Notes: generated by a model not told the origin, from the sequence alone. 64,000 nt of DNA from Echinometra lucunter (GCA_029962745.1 CM057161.1:8062357-8126356); one strand, 5' to 3'; positions 1-11,060 are shown, numbered from the stretch's first letter. Program-made: numbers and translations.

Positions 1-930
1 TCGACGTATACAGTGTGTTCATTGTGTGCTCTCCAGTCTGCAGTTAATACAGTGTCACTGTTCAGCGAGTCCAAATAACATTAACATTATTGATTTAGAT
101 CTAACGTTAGATCTAGCCTACACACACTAGCGGTCTAGTAATAATCTAATAAATTCTGCCGGAGTGTTCACTCACAAAAATCCTGTTGTTTAATCTAGGT
201 CTGAATTTGATTTTTCATGACGCCAAACTTCTGATTTGAACAATCTTAAATATAAAAACCGTTCAAGAACGGTCAACGTGAACACCAGAATTATCATAGA
301 TGGCCCCCGGCATTAGCCCGGGGGAGCTACCTCGAGTACATGGTGCGAGAACGGTACCCGCGGTCAATCTAGCTCATGACGATGAAAACCAAACTGTAAG
401 TTCGAGAGTACACTGTTTCTAGCTCTTTCGGAAACAGCTGTTGGCAATTATTTCAAATTGTAAAGAAATTATTGTAGATTAAGAAGAATAGCCAACTATT
501 TTGAATCAAATGGCCAAATGTCTTATATTTAATCATAATTGCAGTGGTACTCACGTTTTCTCTATGAAGTAGAAACCTCCAACTTTGTGCGAGTAAGCAC
601 GTCATGCATAAATTTGCATGATTGTGACGTAATAAGGTCAAATGAATAACCATATTTCGAAAACGATATTATCGAATAAATACATATTCATGATGCTATA
701 ATCCAATCAAGGGTGCTTATTTCGGTTCATGAATATTTAGAAGGGCTTATTTTCGGCTTCTAATGGACGAAAGCTGGGCGGGGCTTAACCCCATAGGCGT
801 AATGCTTTCCGCGGGTGCTGCTTTCTGTCTAGCTATATATTTAAAACGTCTTTGTAGAAATCCTTCACTAACAAATATTTTTTTCTGTACATGTCCCTAT
901 ACTTATCTTTATGCATTGATCGACATCTCT
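1..930. other. No gene recognised
   Basis: AT-rich non-coding sequence with a short GC-rich patch near 300-365 containing the inverted pair CCCCCGG/CCGGGGG. The open frame at 763-1035 runs into the tail of the neighbouring SINE and has no recognisable domain, so I do not call it a gene. Confidence 0.5.
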
Positions 931-934
931 GATT

Positions 935-1222
935 TATTATATAATAATAATCATAATAATATTGGATTTTGTAGAGCGCACATATCCACCAAACAAGTTG
1001 CTCAAGGCGCTCTAATATTACCCCGGCTCAGCTAGGCAACCAACTACAGTGCTCGCAGCTTTCAAGGAATTCCTTCCTGCCGGTAACCATTACACCTAGA
1101 TGGAGAGTGGCAAATGTAGATTTATGTCTTGCCAAAGGAAATTAGTGCCGTGGTGGGATTCGAACCCCGGATCTCGTGGTTCACAGTCCGGGGACTCATT
1201 CACTGAGCCACAACACCTCTAC
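935..1222 (-). mobile_element. tRNA-derived SINE, near full length
   Basis: Read on the minus strand, the element opens with a tRNA-like head whose B box is GGTTCGAATCC. It continues with the CCTTTGGCAAGACAT and CATTTGCCACTCTC body shared with the SINEs at 22757 and 41648, then a middle segment with a GCGCTCTACAAAATCC motif, and ends in an ATTATT-rich tail near 935-960. Head, body and tail order is that of a tRNA SINE. The acceptor stem is not paired like a functional tRNA, so this is not called a tRNA gene. Confidence 0.8.
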
Positions 1223-1376
1223 TATATACTACATGTAAAATATGTCAGGCCTGATTTCTTTGCGATTAAAAGGGGATTCTCCACCGGTCCACTGAACGAT
1301 GACTGTACGTACATTTCACATCGTCTGTAATTTTAAAGGAAAATGCTTCTCACAGGGTGTTCAGACGTTGAAAATT

Positions 1377-1731
1377 TATACTAGAACGGTATAGCTATAC
1401 TAGAACGGTATAGATGAAGTTATACGTCTGAACATCGTATAACGGAACGACGTATAACGAAACCGCGTGTAACGAAACGATGGTCAGAGCATCGTTTCGA
1501 ACTAGAACTCGATAACGAATCGGCATTCCGTGTACGTGCGGGGCTTAATGTGACCGCTCACGAAAAGTGACCAGTGATTCGTGGAAATGGAAGGCTAGCA
1601 GGGACTAGCGCTGACGTCATGACCATAAGCATCTAGACGACGTTTTCCAGAAGGGCCGAGATTATGCGTTTGAACGGTCTCTCAGCTATACGATGATTGT
1701 TTATACGTCGTTTCTTTATCGAGTTCTAGTA

Positions 1732-1733
<2 letters not shown>
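1377..1733. mobile_element. MITE-like element with short terminal inverted repeats
   Basis: The ends are inverted copies of TATACTAGAAC, and a subterminal inverted pair (AACTAGAACTCGATAACG against CGTTTCTTTATCGAGTT) lies inside. Internally the motif CGTATAACG(G/A)AACG recurs several times. No open frame is present. Superfamily and target-site duplication are not resolved because the right end merges into an AT dinucleotide run. Confidence 0.55.
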
Positions 1734-1762
<29 letters not shown>

Positions 1763-1978
1763 AATTTTGCGGCTGAACATGGGGTTGGTTGTGTTAACTA
1801 GGTGCGCTAAAACGCCGGGGCTAATGATGGGAGGAGGGGCAGGGGCAGGGGGGTGGCGGCGGCGGCGGCGGCGGCGACAGAGCATTGTAAACACGAGAAG
1901 ATGCCCCCCCCCCCCCCTCCCCCACCCCCAGCCTTCATGGTCCTCGTTCCGGGGCGGCTGGATTAGCATTTTAAAAAA
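1734..1978. repeat. Low-complexity tract: AT run, poly-T, GGC triplets, poly-C
   Basis: A TA dinucleotide run, a T homopolymer, a GGC trinucleotide run near 1855-1875 and a C-rich run near 1905-1925 follow one another directly before the scaffold gap. Such sequence typically ends contigs. Confidence 0.9.
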
Positions 1979-2478
1979 NNNNNNNNNNNNNNNNNNNNNN
2001 NNNNNNNNNNNNNNNNNNNNNNNNNNNNNNNNNNNNNNNNNNNNNNNNNNNNNNNNNNNNNNNNNNNNNNNNNNNNNNNNNNNNNNNNNNNNNNNNNNNN
2101 NNNNNNNNNNNNNNNNNNNNNNNNNNNNNNNNNNNNNNNNNNNNNNNNNNNNNNNNNNNNNNNNNNNNNNNNNNNNNNNNNNNNNNNNNNNNNNNNNNNN
2201 NNNNNNNNNNNNNNNNNNNNNNNNNNNNNNNNNNNNNNNNNNNNNNNNNNNNNNNNNNNNNNNNNNNNNNNNNNNNNNNNNNNNNNNNNNNNNNNNNNNN
2301 NNNNNNNNNNNNNNNNNNNNNNNNNNNNNNNNNNNNNNNNNNNNNNNNNNNNNNNNNNNNNNNNNNNNNNNNNNNNNNNNNNNNNNNNNNNNNNNNNNNN
2401 NNNNNNNNNNNNNNNNNNNNNNNNNNNNNNNNNNNNNNNNNNNNNNNNNNNNNNNNNNNNNNNNNNNNNNNNNNNNNN
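1979..2478. other. Assembly gap, 500 N
   Basis: Exactly 500 undetermined bases, the same length as the gap at 37398. The identical round length indicates a placeholder of unknown true size rather than a measured gap. Confidence 0.99.
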
Positions 2479-2535
2479 GCACTGTGTCATAATGAACTAC
2501 GTGAACATTCATGACTCATTCATTATATCATAATA

Positions 2536-2950
2536 GAACATAATATGTCTCTTAAATGGAATATGACATGTCTCATAATGGAACATGATATGTCTCAAAA
2601 TGAAACGCGTTTCAGAATTGAATTTGATATGTTCCATAAGGGAACATTATATGTCTCATAATGGAATATTATTTCTCATATGGAACATGATATGTCTCAT
2701 CAATGGAATATGATATCTCTCATAATGGAACATGATATGTCTCATAATGGAACATGATATGTCTCATAATGGAATATGATACGTCTCATAACGGAATATG
2801 ATATGTCTCATAATGGAAAATGATGTCTCACAATGGAATATATGTCTCATAAGGATATGTCTCACACAATGGAATATATGTCTCATAATGGAACAGGATA
2901 TGTCTAAAAATGGAATATGATCTATGACTCGTAATGGAACATGACAATAT
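2536..2950. repeat. 22-bp minisatellite
   Basis: Degenerate tandem copies of a 22-bp unit, core ATATGTCTCATAATGGAACA, with substitutions and small deletions that increase toward both ends. The minus-strand open frame across it is a by-product of the repeat. Confidence 0.9.
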
Positions 2951-3593
2951 GTAGAAAAGACAATAGAGGACATCTTCGAAAGTCGTCCTGTTGTTGATGT
3001 TTAATGTAAATAAAATGCTGTAGACATGTTTATCTCAAATGTATGCAATTTGAAAGTTATTTTATTTGATGAAGATAAATGAGCGGCAGCATTATTTTGG
3101 AACACATATACACATGCAACCTCATTGAATCTTCACATTACTGTACTCCCGAAGCATGTTAAGAGAGCTCCTCTGTTGTTCTCCTATCCTCGGAAGGCTG
3201 ACGGAACAAGGCCCAATTCTATTGTTTGAAGTTTATTTGTTTCACTTTTTACATCAAAGAAACAATTCAGATTTTACATACGTGTCAATTTCAAAAAGTA
3301 AAAGTATAAGGAACTCAAATCAAAAAGATGTACGGTAAACATGGTAAATAGGTCGAAAGTTCCGAGGTACATGAAGGGTTGGTAGGATAAGAAGAAAATG
3401 TAAAACATCACAGGAATGTTCTTCGACATCTGAGGACCATTGTTCTGAAGAATTATTTTTCTCCGTTCACTGTCCTCGCTTATATACAACATTACACATT
3501 CGACGTTCAAACATACACCCCTGCGTTCCTCCAAGATCCACTCCAAGATCCAGTACGTGACATACGATCAGCCATTTAATACCCTTTTTCTCG
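2951..3593. other. No gene recognised
   Basis: Unique AT-rich sequence. Two opposing open frames of 60 and 90 codons overlap here, but neither shows a domain, a signal peptide or convincing splice sites. Confidence 0.45.
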
Positions 3594-4391
3594 ACACATT
3601 TAAAGGAGAACAACACCCTTAAGTCAAGTAGTTTTTAAATCAAAGATGAGATGGAATAAAACACATCGGCGAAAATTTGAAAAAAACAAAATCGGACACC
3701 AAATGAGAAAGTTATTGCATATGAAATTTTGTATTCACACATCGACCGTCGTGTTGGCTTAGTAGGTAGAGCGTCCGCCTCACAATCGGGAGGTCGTGGG
3801 TTCGAACCCCGGCCGCGTCATACCAAAAGACGTTAAAAGATGGGAGTTGCTGCTACCTTCTTTGGCGTTCAAGAATTGAAAGGGATAGAGCAACGTCGAT
3901 CTGGCGCTGCTCAGTGGCTGCTGGGCAAAAAGAATTTCCATTTTCGGACAATGAAATTTGGAGAATGGAGAATGGAGGGAGAATTTGAAATTTGTTTTTG
4001 CCACTACCATAGCTATTGATGACATCATTTGTGGACAACTCTCAGTATGTTTTGTACACACATAATCAACAATGTCGTTTTGCTTAAGATTTGCACATTT
4101 TCATAAGCCAAACCCAAGATATTTTCTCCACAACATATTTGGGGTATAAGGACATTGAAAACATGTGGTCTTCAAGAAAAGAAAGAATATGTGAAATTCT
4201 GTATACAAAACACACTGAGAGTTGTCCACAACTCTAGCTATGGTAGTATCAAAAAGAGAAAATTTCATATAGGCATAACTTTCTCATTCCGTGTCAGATT
4301 TCGTTCAAATTTTCGCTGATCTGTTCTATTCTGCCCTGGCTTTTATTTAAAAACTACTTGACCTGAGGGTTTTGGTTTCCTTTAAATGTGT
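3594..4391. mobile_element. Long-TIR DNA element interrupted by a SINE
   Basis: The left arm starts CACATTTAAAGGAGAAC and the right arm, read in reverse, starts CACATTTAAAGGAAACC. Homology between the arms then continues through AGTCAAGTAGTTTTTAAAT, GCGAAAATTTGA, TGAGAAAGTTAT and GGACAACTCTCAGT, interrupted on the left only by a SINE (3732-3986). Two long inverted arms with no coding capacity indicate a non-autonomous foldback-type DNA transposon. The target-site duplication is not clear. Confidence 0.75.
3732..3986 (+). mobile_element. tRNA-derived SINE nested in the TIR element
   Basis: A tRNA-like head (TTGGCTTAGTAGGTAGAGCG with B box GGTTCGAACCC) is followed by an unrelated body. The insertion is bracketed by direct repeats GAAATTTTG at 3723-3731 and GAAATTTG at 3987-3994. 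These interrupt the otherwise continuous arm of the host element, so they are its target-site duplication. The head resembles that of the SINE at 61598. Confidence 0.8.
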
Positions 4392-5790
4392 GTGTCATTC
4401 AAATAATATTTGAAGTCATTTAACGACAGAATCAATGTGAGCCGATTTCATTCTCCCAAATTTTCCAAGTATTTAAAACAAACACGTAACTTATATTTAC
4501 ACGGTTATAAATTATTTACAAAGACGAATCATGTAAAATGAGATCGGATGAGTAGAAGCATTATGTAGAAAAGCTTGAAATACGATCCCACTTATTATTC
4601 GACAAGAAGAGGGCCTTTATTATTGGTGATAACAACAATGCGAAATTTTCAATAATATTCACAAGACGACAGGCCTGCTCATTCACTCATTTTTGTCCAC
4701 GGGGTGTTTCACAAAGCTGTTTCTATAAAAAGTTACGCATGGCTGACTTTAAGAACGATTTTAACAATGAACAGCCACATGGAATGCCGAAAGTTTTTCT
4801 TCTTGTTTTAACAAAATTTGACTGCGTTGCCATACTTTCAGTCGAATTGTTGAGAAAAACTAAGCTTGACATTAAAATGCTTTGTTAATTATAATAATGC
4901 TAATCAGCATAAATACCCAAGCTTTAGTTCATACAATTCAAAAGCAATTCAGAATCCTATCCGGCTTTCCATATTCAAGCTATTAAAGTCATGCGTAACT
5001 TTGCGTGGAATATACAGCTACGTCCTTCGCTGTCTTTTGTCCTTCATTTTATATATATATATCATTGTTACAAATACATGTCGAGCAATATAAAACGTGG
5101 CTTCATTGGTCATGATCTTCAAAAATCAACAACAACAAACAAAAAAAGATGTCCACCTTCTTGATCTTAAGTATACTTCCTTTAACCTGTTGACTACAGG
5201 ACTCTTCATTTCCCATAGGCTTAGCACAGGGACCATCCGGTTCCAGTAGGCAATACATTAAGATGAATTACCTTGGCTTTGGACAATCAACAGTAGTAAA
5301 TGGTTATTTAATATCAATATCATTAAAATACTAACGATAGACATTATTTCCATGATAATAATATAAAAAAAGTCCATGCATAATCATTTCTAGTATCTGA
5401 ATAACAGTTTAAAGTGATTAACTCTTCCAAATGACAACAGACCTGCTTAATAATTGTATGCATAAATTTGTATACCAGTAGTAAAAAGGTCTATAAATTG
5501 ACAATATCATTTAAATACAATGCACTACATACAGACATGTTAAAAACACTTATATCATTTATGTCACATACATACATCAAGGTGGCAGAATGTACTGAAA
5601 ACTCGCAAATATAAAAATAATGCCTGTCAGTAGAAATGATGACGAGCCGTGAATTTTTGCTGTAATGCTGCTTACTATTTGGATTCAATTTTGTATTAAA
5701 GATGCACATTGAAAGAAATTGGCATAACAAAATGTGCATATACGCCTATAGAAAATTGCATGCACATGACATGAGGTCACTGCTGTCCTT
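4392..5790. other. No gene recognised
   Basis: AT-rich sequence with short poly-A and TA runs. The small open frames at 4866-5093 and 5491-5739 lack recognisable features. Confidence 0.45.
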
Positions 5791-5889
5791 TTTATTATTT
5801 TATTTTTATTCATGCATTTTTTTTCCTACACACCTTTCCCTTCCTTATCAAAACAGAAAAGATCAACATGTACATGCACACAAAGAAAA

Positions 5890-6145
5890 AAAGGTTCAAT
5901 TTTGCACCCTTCAAATGTAACACTAGGAGCTCTTTTATAGGTACAACTTTGCAGCCTAAGAAGCATTTTGCACTTTTAAGGGTGCAGTAAGCTACATTTT
6001 GCATCCTTAAGGGTGCAGAGTTGTACCCTTTAGGGAAGGTGCGAATTTGCACCCTTTTGAATGTAAAAATTTCTGCACCCTTAAAGGTGGAAAGTTGCAC
6101 CTTTAAGTACAAAAGGGTGGATCTTTGCACCTTTTTTCGTGTAGG
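5890..6145. repeat. Irregular repeat rich in GCACC/GGTGC boxes
   Basis: About a dozen TGCACC(C)TT boxes and their inverse AAGGGTGCA occur in both orientations at spacings of roughly 20-35 bp, for example TTTGCACCCTT and CTTAAGGGTGCAG. The alternating orientation produces many small hairpins. The minus-strand open frame of 122 codons across it is a repeat artefact. Confidence 0.65.
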
Positions 6146-6189
6146 GTTCCAAGATTGCACCCGAAAAGGCCCTGTCAATGTCGCATTTA

Positions 6190-7577
6190 GTGTGCAATAT
6201 TATTTTTTTTTCTCAGTGAGTGTAGAAGACGAAATAAATTAAGGAAGCATTGAAGAACATAGTAATCAAAGACAGCCGAAATCCCCACCCACTTCCTCCT
6301 CATCGAATCATGGAATTAAGTCCAGTGAGGTTAGTAATTGTTGATCTTTAGGGGCCGGGATGCACCCTCGTCCACCCCCTTCCAGAATGGGCCCCATGTG
6401 TCACAAATGAAACAACAGTACATTTATGGACATATTATGTGAAAAAAAGGGCAATGCAGTGTAGACAATGCAATACACGCAATATACATACGTATAGTCA
6501 AATCAATATAATCTTCCGACAAAATAACACCCAACAAACAAAAAAACAATGATGGTTAATCAAACGCACTGCGCACAAATACAACAATTTGCACATATTT
6601 AGATTTTTATGACATTACTTCTTGTCAGACTTTTTGTGAAGCTCCTTGCTTAAGTACGATTTCAGAAGGGGAATTCCACTTTTCATCATGTTCATAGCTA
6701 AATTTGAGGTGAACAGTGTTAGGTTCATAGGGGCCTTATTGCTAGCTCAATGACACGCGTTTACACAATGGTTGTTGTACGATATGCGCAAATTGTACTT
6801 TGAACCAGCGAACAAAAGAAGCAAAATACTAATTATCCCCCTTAGAGGGGGGGGGGGGGGGGGCTGTTAGCCACCTGCATCTGTCAAAATTGGGGAATTT
6901 TTATCCACCACAAGATCTTATCATAACAAGAAAAAAAACAATAAATGAAATGAAAAAGACTATCAACTGATCATTGTTGCAGATACAGCATGTTTGGAAC
7001 AGCACAGCTAGAGAGCATTCGGTGAGTACTATGGGAAGTTGCAAATTACCTATAGGCCTACTGCAAGGGGGTCCCTGCCTCTTGTACCCCCCCCCCGCCT
7101 TTCAACTTAAAGATTTGATAAAGTAAAACATCGCGCGAGAACAAATTAAAATACTGCACAGAACATGATACATAAACAATCCAATATGATGCAATGTATA
7201 AATGGAAGGCACAGTATGTATTATTACCCCCTTTTTTCTTGAGTACCCTTTCTGCATGTTTTGCAATAGTCCTATCATGCCTATCGTGTGATGAATACAT
7301 GGTTTCGAACCCGGAACCTTCGGGTTACGGCACTATGCACTGTTCGCTGTACGGCTGGCTCATCGCACCTCCTCGTTTGTCGTCATCAATGTTTATCATT
7401 CTTTTATATTTCAGTATGTTTAACGGCGTTCATATTACACGTCTTCTTAATTCCGACCAATGTTTTCGTAATCTCTACCTGTCACATAGTCGTGAGTTCC
7501 CATATAGGGAATTTGACATAATTGAAGCAATTACCCGATAACAGCTAGTGTAGATCAAAATCTGCACCTTTGTTAGG
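6190..7577. other. Mostly unique DNA; G homopolymer and degraded SINE head
   Basis: There is a G homopolymer near 6847-6863 and a C run near 7088-7096. A degenerate tRNA-like B box (GGTTCGAAAC on the minus strand) lies at about 7300-7360 and is probably the remains of a SINE. Open frames here overlap in opposing directions and carry no domain. Confidence 0.4.
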
Positions 7578-7580
7578 TCT

Positions 7581-7849
7581 CACTATAAACACGACGGACA
7601 AAGAAAGTGGACAAAATAAACAACCCCTCTTTTTACCCTTCACAATGGTTCTGGTAGTCAAAAGAACATCCCTTCACTGCTATTGTCTAAAATATGTGGA
7701 ACAGGTGTCACATGCATATTCACCTGGAAATGCATGATTAAACATAATAGCTGTGAAGGGATGTTCTTTTGACTACCAGTACCATTGTGAAGGGTAAAAT
7801 GAGAGGTTGTTTATTTTGTCCGCTTTCTTTGTCCGTCGTGTTAATAGTG
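7581..7849. mobile_element. Palindromic CACTA-like MITE, copy 1
   Basis: The termini are inverted: CACTATAAACACGACGGAC at the left, its near complement at the right, and the arms stay complementary inward through GACAAAATAAACAACC and AGTCAAAAGAACATCCC. It is flanked by the 3-bp direct repeat TCT (7578-7580 and 7850-7852). A CACTA start with a 3-bp duplication is the signature of EnSpm/CACTA transposons, so I place it there as a non-autonomous palindromic derivative. A sister copy lies at 9404-9667. Confidence 0.8.
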
Positions 7850-8069
7850 TCTGGTAATGCTATGTGTACGCCATCCAAGGAATATTTTTGAATGCATGCT
7901 TGAATAATTAAACCAGAGTTTTGTCACATTCCGCGAAACCCCATACAAACATTAACTTAATATTTCAACCGCAACCTGTGTCAGCGACTCAAGATCGCCG
8001 AGTTTTCATGAAAGGAGCCGGGGAAAAAAAATTTCCTCGTGTCGCATGGAAGCTGGTGACTGTACGGCT

Positions 8070-8327
8070 TTAACCACCACGAAGTCGTGTTTGGAGTTGG
8101 ATGGTGGCCATGGATCCGATCATGTAAGACGCGAGAGACCTTGCTCCGTCATCAAGGGGCTTGCCGCAAAATGTCAATCTCTGCTGCGCTGGGTCAATAT
8201 TCGTCAGTGCGTGGATAGACTCTTGAAGATTGATGAGGAGGGCGTCCGCAGCGACATTGATTGCCGATGTGGTGCCGTTCAACATCTGCACGAAGACCTG
8301 GTATCCTTTTTCTAGTTTGCTGGACAT
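8070..8327 (-). CDS. Divergent ubiquitin-like modifier ending in Gly-Gly
   Basis: An 85-residue protein with a nine-residue extension followed by one complete ubiquitin fold. Shared landmarks are FVQMLNG near the start, the PAQQRLTFCGKPLDDG loop and the C-terminal RLRGG, directly followed by the stop codon, so the diglycine is exposed without processing. Aligned to ubiquitin, K48 is kept but K6, K11, K27, K29, K33 and K63 are replaced; of the hydrophobic patch L8 remains while I44 is Thr and V70 is Gln. One residue is inserted after the DDG turn. The ATG has A at -3 and an in-frame TGA three codons upstream, so the start is secure. Known diglycine ubiquitin-like proteins are conjugated to targets by E1-E2-E3 cascades; whether this one is, and whether it is expressed, is inference. 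It is not plain ubiquitin, and I cannot assign it to a named family. Confidence 0.75.
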   Translation of the reverse strand: MSSKLEKGYQVFVQMLNGTTSAINVAADALLINLQESIHALTNIDPAQQRLTFCGKPLDDGARSLASYMIGSMATIQLQTRLRGG

Positions 8328-8380
8328 TTTTAATCATTGATGCCGAAGCTTGACAATCCGCAAGTTAGATGGCTCAGCTG
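8328..8380 (-). other. Putative 5' UTR and splice acceptor of the ubiquitin-like gene
   Basis: On the minus strand a pyrimidine-rich tract, CTTTTTCTCCTATTTTCATC, ends in AG at 8378-8379 about 50 bases before the start codon. This is a strong acceptor, suggesting that an untranslated first exon lies further upstream, which I could not locate. Confidence 0.5.
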
Positions 8381-9403
8381 ATGAAAATAGGAGAAAAAGA
8401 AGAGGAATTTCAAAAACTATACACCGTGTCAACTATTTGATGGAGAGCCAGATAGTATAAGCAGTAATCACTTGTTACGCACATTACTCACTTATGAAAT
8501 GTTAAATGTATATTAAACTTGATTATATTTATTTCATAATTTCAGTCAATACCATAATGAGCCTAAGGTTGGCCTGCACCAATCTATGGACGGTACCCAC
8601 CTTCCATGATTGAAACGACTACACCTCTGCATGTATACAAACATTTGGCTTGGTCTCGTCACGAAAAGAAATTATTTTGTATTGATCAGATCTATGTCAT
8701 ATTTGTACTTACCTGTAGCGCCGCGGTCACTATTCTTCTGTTACTTAGCTTGCAGTACGTTGAATTTCAACGCAAATTATTATCAAAACTGATTAAACGA
8801 TTTGATTTTGAGGTTCGAACGGAATAACTCGACGGTTTTAAAAACGAGGATAGATTACAATCTTGGGGTGGCAAAGCATCTTCGACCCAGGGAGGCGATC
8901 TTGAAACTTGAACCACTTTCCTGCTCGACCTAATCTTAATTCTCAAATGATGCAAAACGTAGACTAATTAGTGGGATTGCCAGGCACATGCACACTCGAT
9001 CAGGGAATGCTGGTTACTGCACTGAACATCAAGTTCAAATCGGCGTGAAGTGCCTGTTTTTTCGAACAACAGTGTATTGCGCAACAGTGTGTTGGGAATA
9101 TCCCCAGCGTGGCGTTGCATTATTCACATTGACAATTAGACTCGCAAACAAGACTAATTAACAAAATTTATCAAAAGTACTCGGCCTGAGAAGCAAAGAA
9201 TAACGTGGAACCGGTAGGTCTGCTCTGATTGCTCCTGCCAAGATGATTGCAATTTTGATTTAAGTTTGGCTCTTGCATGCCTAAATTGATTAAGCTACCG
9301 TGGCGAAATAGTGTCTGTTTTTGCAGACTATTCAATGAAGGCCGGGGGAATCCCCCGATCTCCTATTTTTCGCGCCCCGCGCAGAACGATTCCAAGCTCC
9401 TCA
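8381..9403. other. No gene recognised
   Basis: Unique AT-rich sequence between the ubiquitin-like gene and the second CACTA-like MITE. It could hold that gene's untranslated first exon and promoter. The plus-strand frame at 8606-8827 has a hydrophobic run but no other support. Confidence 0.4.
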
Positions 9404-9667
9404 CACTATGAACATGGCAGACAAAGAAAGCGGACAAAATAAACAACGCCTCATTCTGACCAATGATTCTGGTAGTCAAAAGAACATCCCTTCACTGCTA
9501 TTATGTTTTATCATGTAGTTCCAGGTGAATATGCATATGACGCCTGTTCCACATATTTTAGACAATAGCAGTGAAGGGATGTTCTTTTGACTACCAGAAC
9601 CATTGTGAAGGGTAGAATGAGGGGTTGTTTATTTTGTCCGCTTTCTTTGTCCGTCATGTTCATAGTG
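9404..9667. mobile_element. Palindromic CACTA-like MITE, copy 2
   Basis: Same family as 7581-7849: termini CACTATGAACATG and its complement, arms complementary through GGACAAAATAAACAAC and AGTCAAAAGAACATCCC. It is flanked by direct repeats TCA at 9401-9403 and 9668-9670. Two copies with different 3-bp flanks show independent insertions rather than one duplication. Confidence 0.8.
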
Positions 9668-9707
9668 TCAGAGTGAATAGTCCAGTCATGCTATCAAACA
9701 TATCTGA

Positions 9708-10061
9708 GGGGCCACAAAACAAATTGCAACATGGTATATCTCACTGTAGTTTATTTCATGATTTTGTTAAATGGCTGATGTTAACTCTCATTACCTACTA
9801 ATTTTCACAGCTTGGACTTTCTTTATATTTTAAACAAAGGGGCCGCACTAAAATTCATGGCAGTAGCATATAAATTTTACTTGCAAAAAGCTTTAGGTGA
9901 TACCCTCTCCCCCCAAAATTCACAAAGGTCGCGAAGGGGAGTACACCATCTGCGCTGACATGCAGGTGCTGGAAATCCCCACAGTAATTTGACATTTTGC
10001 AACCACTGGGACTTGGGGGAAATCCCCTTCTCTCTTTTCTCATGTTTCTTGTAGCCCAACT
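9708..10061 (+). repeat. Dispersed repeat, copy A
   Basis: Shares an ordered series of segments with 12670-13052 in the same orientation: TGGTATATCT(C/T)ACTGTAGTT, ACAAAGGGGCC, TGACATTTTGCAA, ACTGGGA and TTGTAGCCC. The family is unknown and no TIR or tail is evident. Confidence 0.6.
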
Positions 10062-10269
10062 TACACTTAGAAAATCAGAACACATGAGTTTAAAGACGTA
10101 TTCAATGGCAAAGAAAATCTCTGTAGCACATACACAGGCGCCACGTGTTTTTCTACGTCTGCGTATCTGATGAGTGAAGGATAAAGCCAAATAAATTATT
10201 ATAAGAGGAAAAAACAGAGAAAAACAGGAAAAATAGAGAAGATGATAAAAGAATAAAACAAAGAGAAAC

Positions 10270-11060
10270 ATGGAAAGTTAGAGGAGGATAGAATGAAAAT
10301 AAGGAATAACATAAGGATGGATAGAGAGAGAAGATGATGGAAGTATACTTAGATAGAGACAGATAGAATGAAAACAAGGAATAGCATAAGGATGGATAGA
10401 GAGAGAGAAGATGATGGAAGTATACTTAGATAGAGACAGATAGAATGAAAACAAGGAATAGCATAAGGATGGATAGAGAGAGAGAAGATGATGGAAGTAT
10501 ACTTAGATAGAGACAGATAGAATGAAAACAAGGAATAGCATAAGGATGGATAGAGAGAGAGAAGATGATGAAAGTATACTTAGATAGAGACAGATAGAAT
10601 GAAAATAAGGAATAGCATAAGGATGGATAGAGAGAGAAGATGATGGAAGTATACTTAGATAGAGACAGATAGAATGAAAACAAGGAATAGCATAAGGATG
10701 GATAGAGAGAGAGAAGATGATGGAAGTATACTTAGATAGAGACAGATAGAATGAAAACAATGAATAACAGAAGGATGGACAGAGAGAGAAGATGATGGAA
10801 GTATACTTAGATAGAGACAGATAGAATGAAAATAAGGAATAGCATAAGGATGGATAGAGAGAGAAGATGATGGAAGTATACTTAGATAGAGACAGATAGA
10901 ATGAAAACAAGGAATAGCATAAGGATGGATAGAGAGAGAGAAGATGGTGGAAGTATACTTAGATAGAGACAGATAGAATGAAAACAAGGAATAGCATAAG
11001 GATGGATAGAGAGAGAGAAGATGATGGAAGTATACTTAGATAGAGACAAGTAGAATGAAA
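10270..11060. repeat. 77-bp minisatellite
   Basis: About ten tandem units of 75-77 bp with core TAAGGATGGATAGAGAGAGA and AGTATACTTAGATAGAGACA. Length differences come from the number of GA steps. The unit is purine-rich on the plus strand. Overlapping minus-strand open frames (Ser/Leu/Tyr-rich) repeat with the same period and are artefacts. Confidence 0.95.

Noticed and set aside
763..1035. 90-codon frame with a hydrophobic N terminus
   Set aside because: Its 3' half is the tail of the SINE at 935-1222 and there is no supporting signal.
1682..2512. Long frames of 175-276 codons over the first gap
   Set aside because: Most codons are undetermined N; not evidence of coding.
3748..3818. Functional tRNA gene (also near 1150, 22760, 41650 and 61600)
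   Set aside because: The A and B boxes are present, but the stems are imperfect and each is continuous with a shared SINE body, so these are SINE heads.
5810..6178. 122-codon minus-strand frame with repeated CTLK/STFK-like words
   Set aside because: The repeated words reflect the GCACC/GGTGC repeat.
10270..11060. CRISPR-like array
   Set aside because: Units are directly adjacent without unique spacers and the genome is animal; it is a minisatellite.
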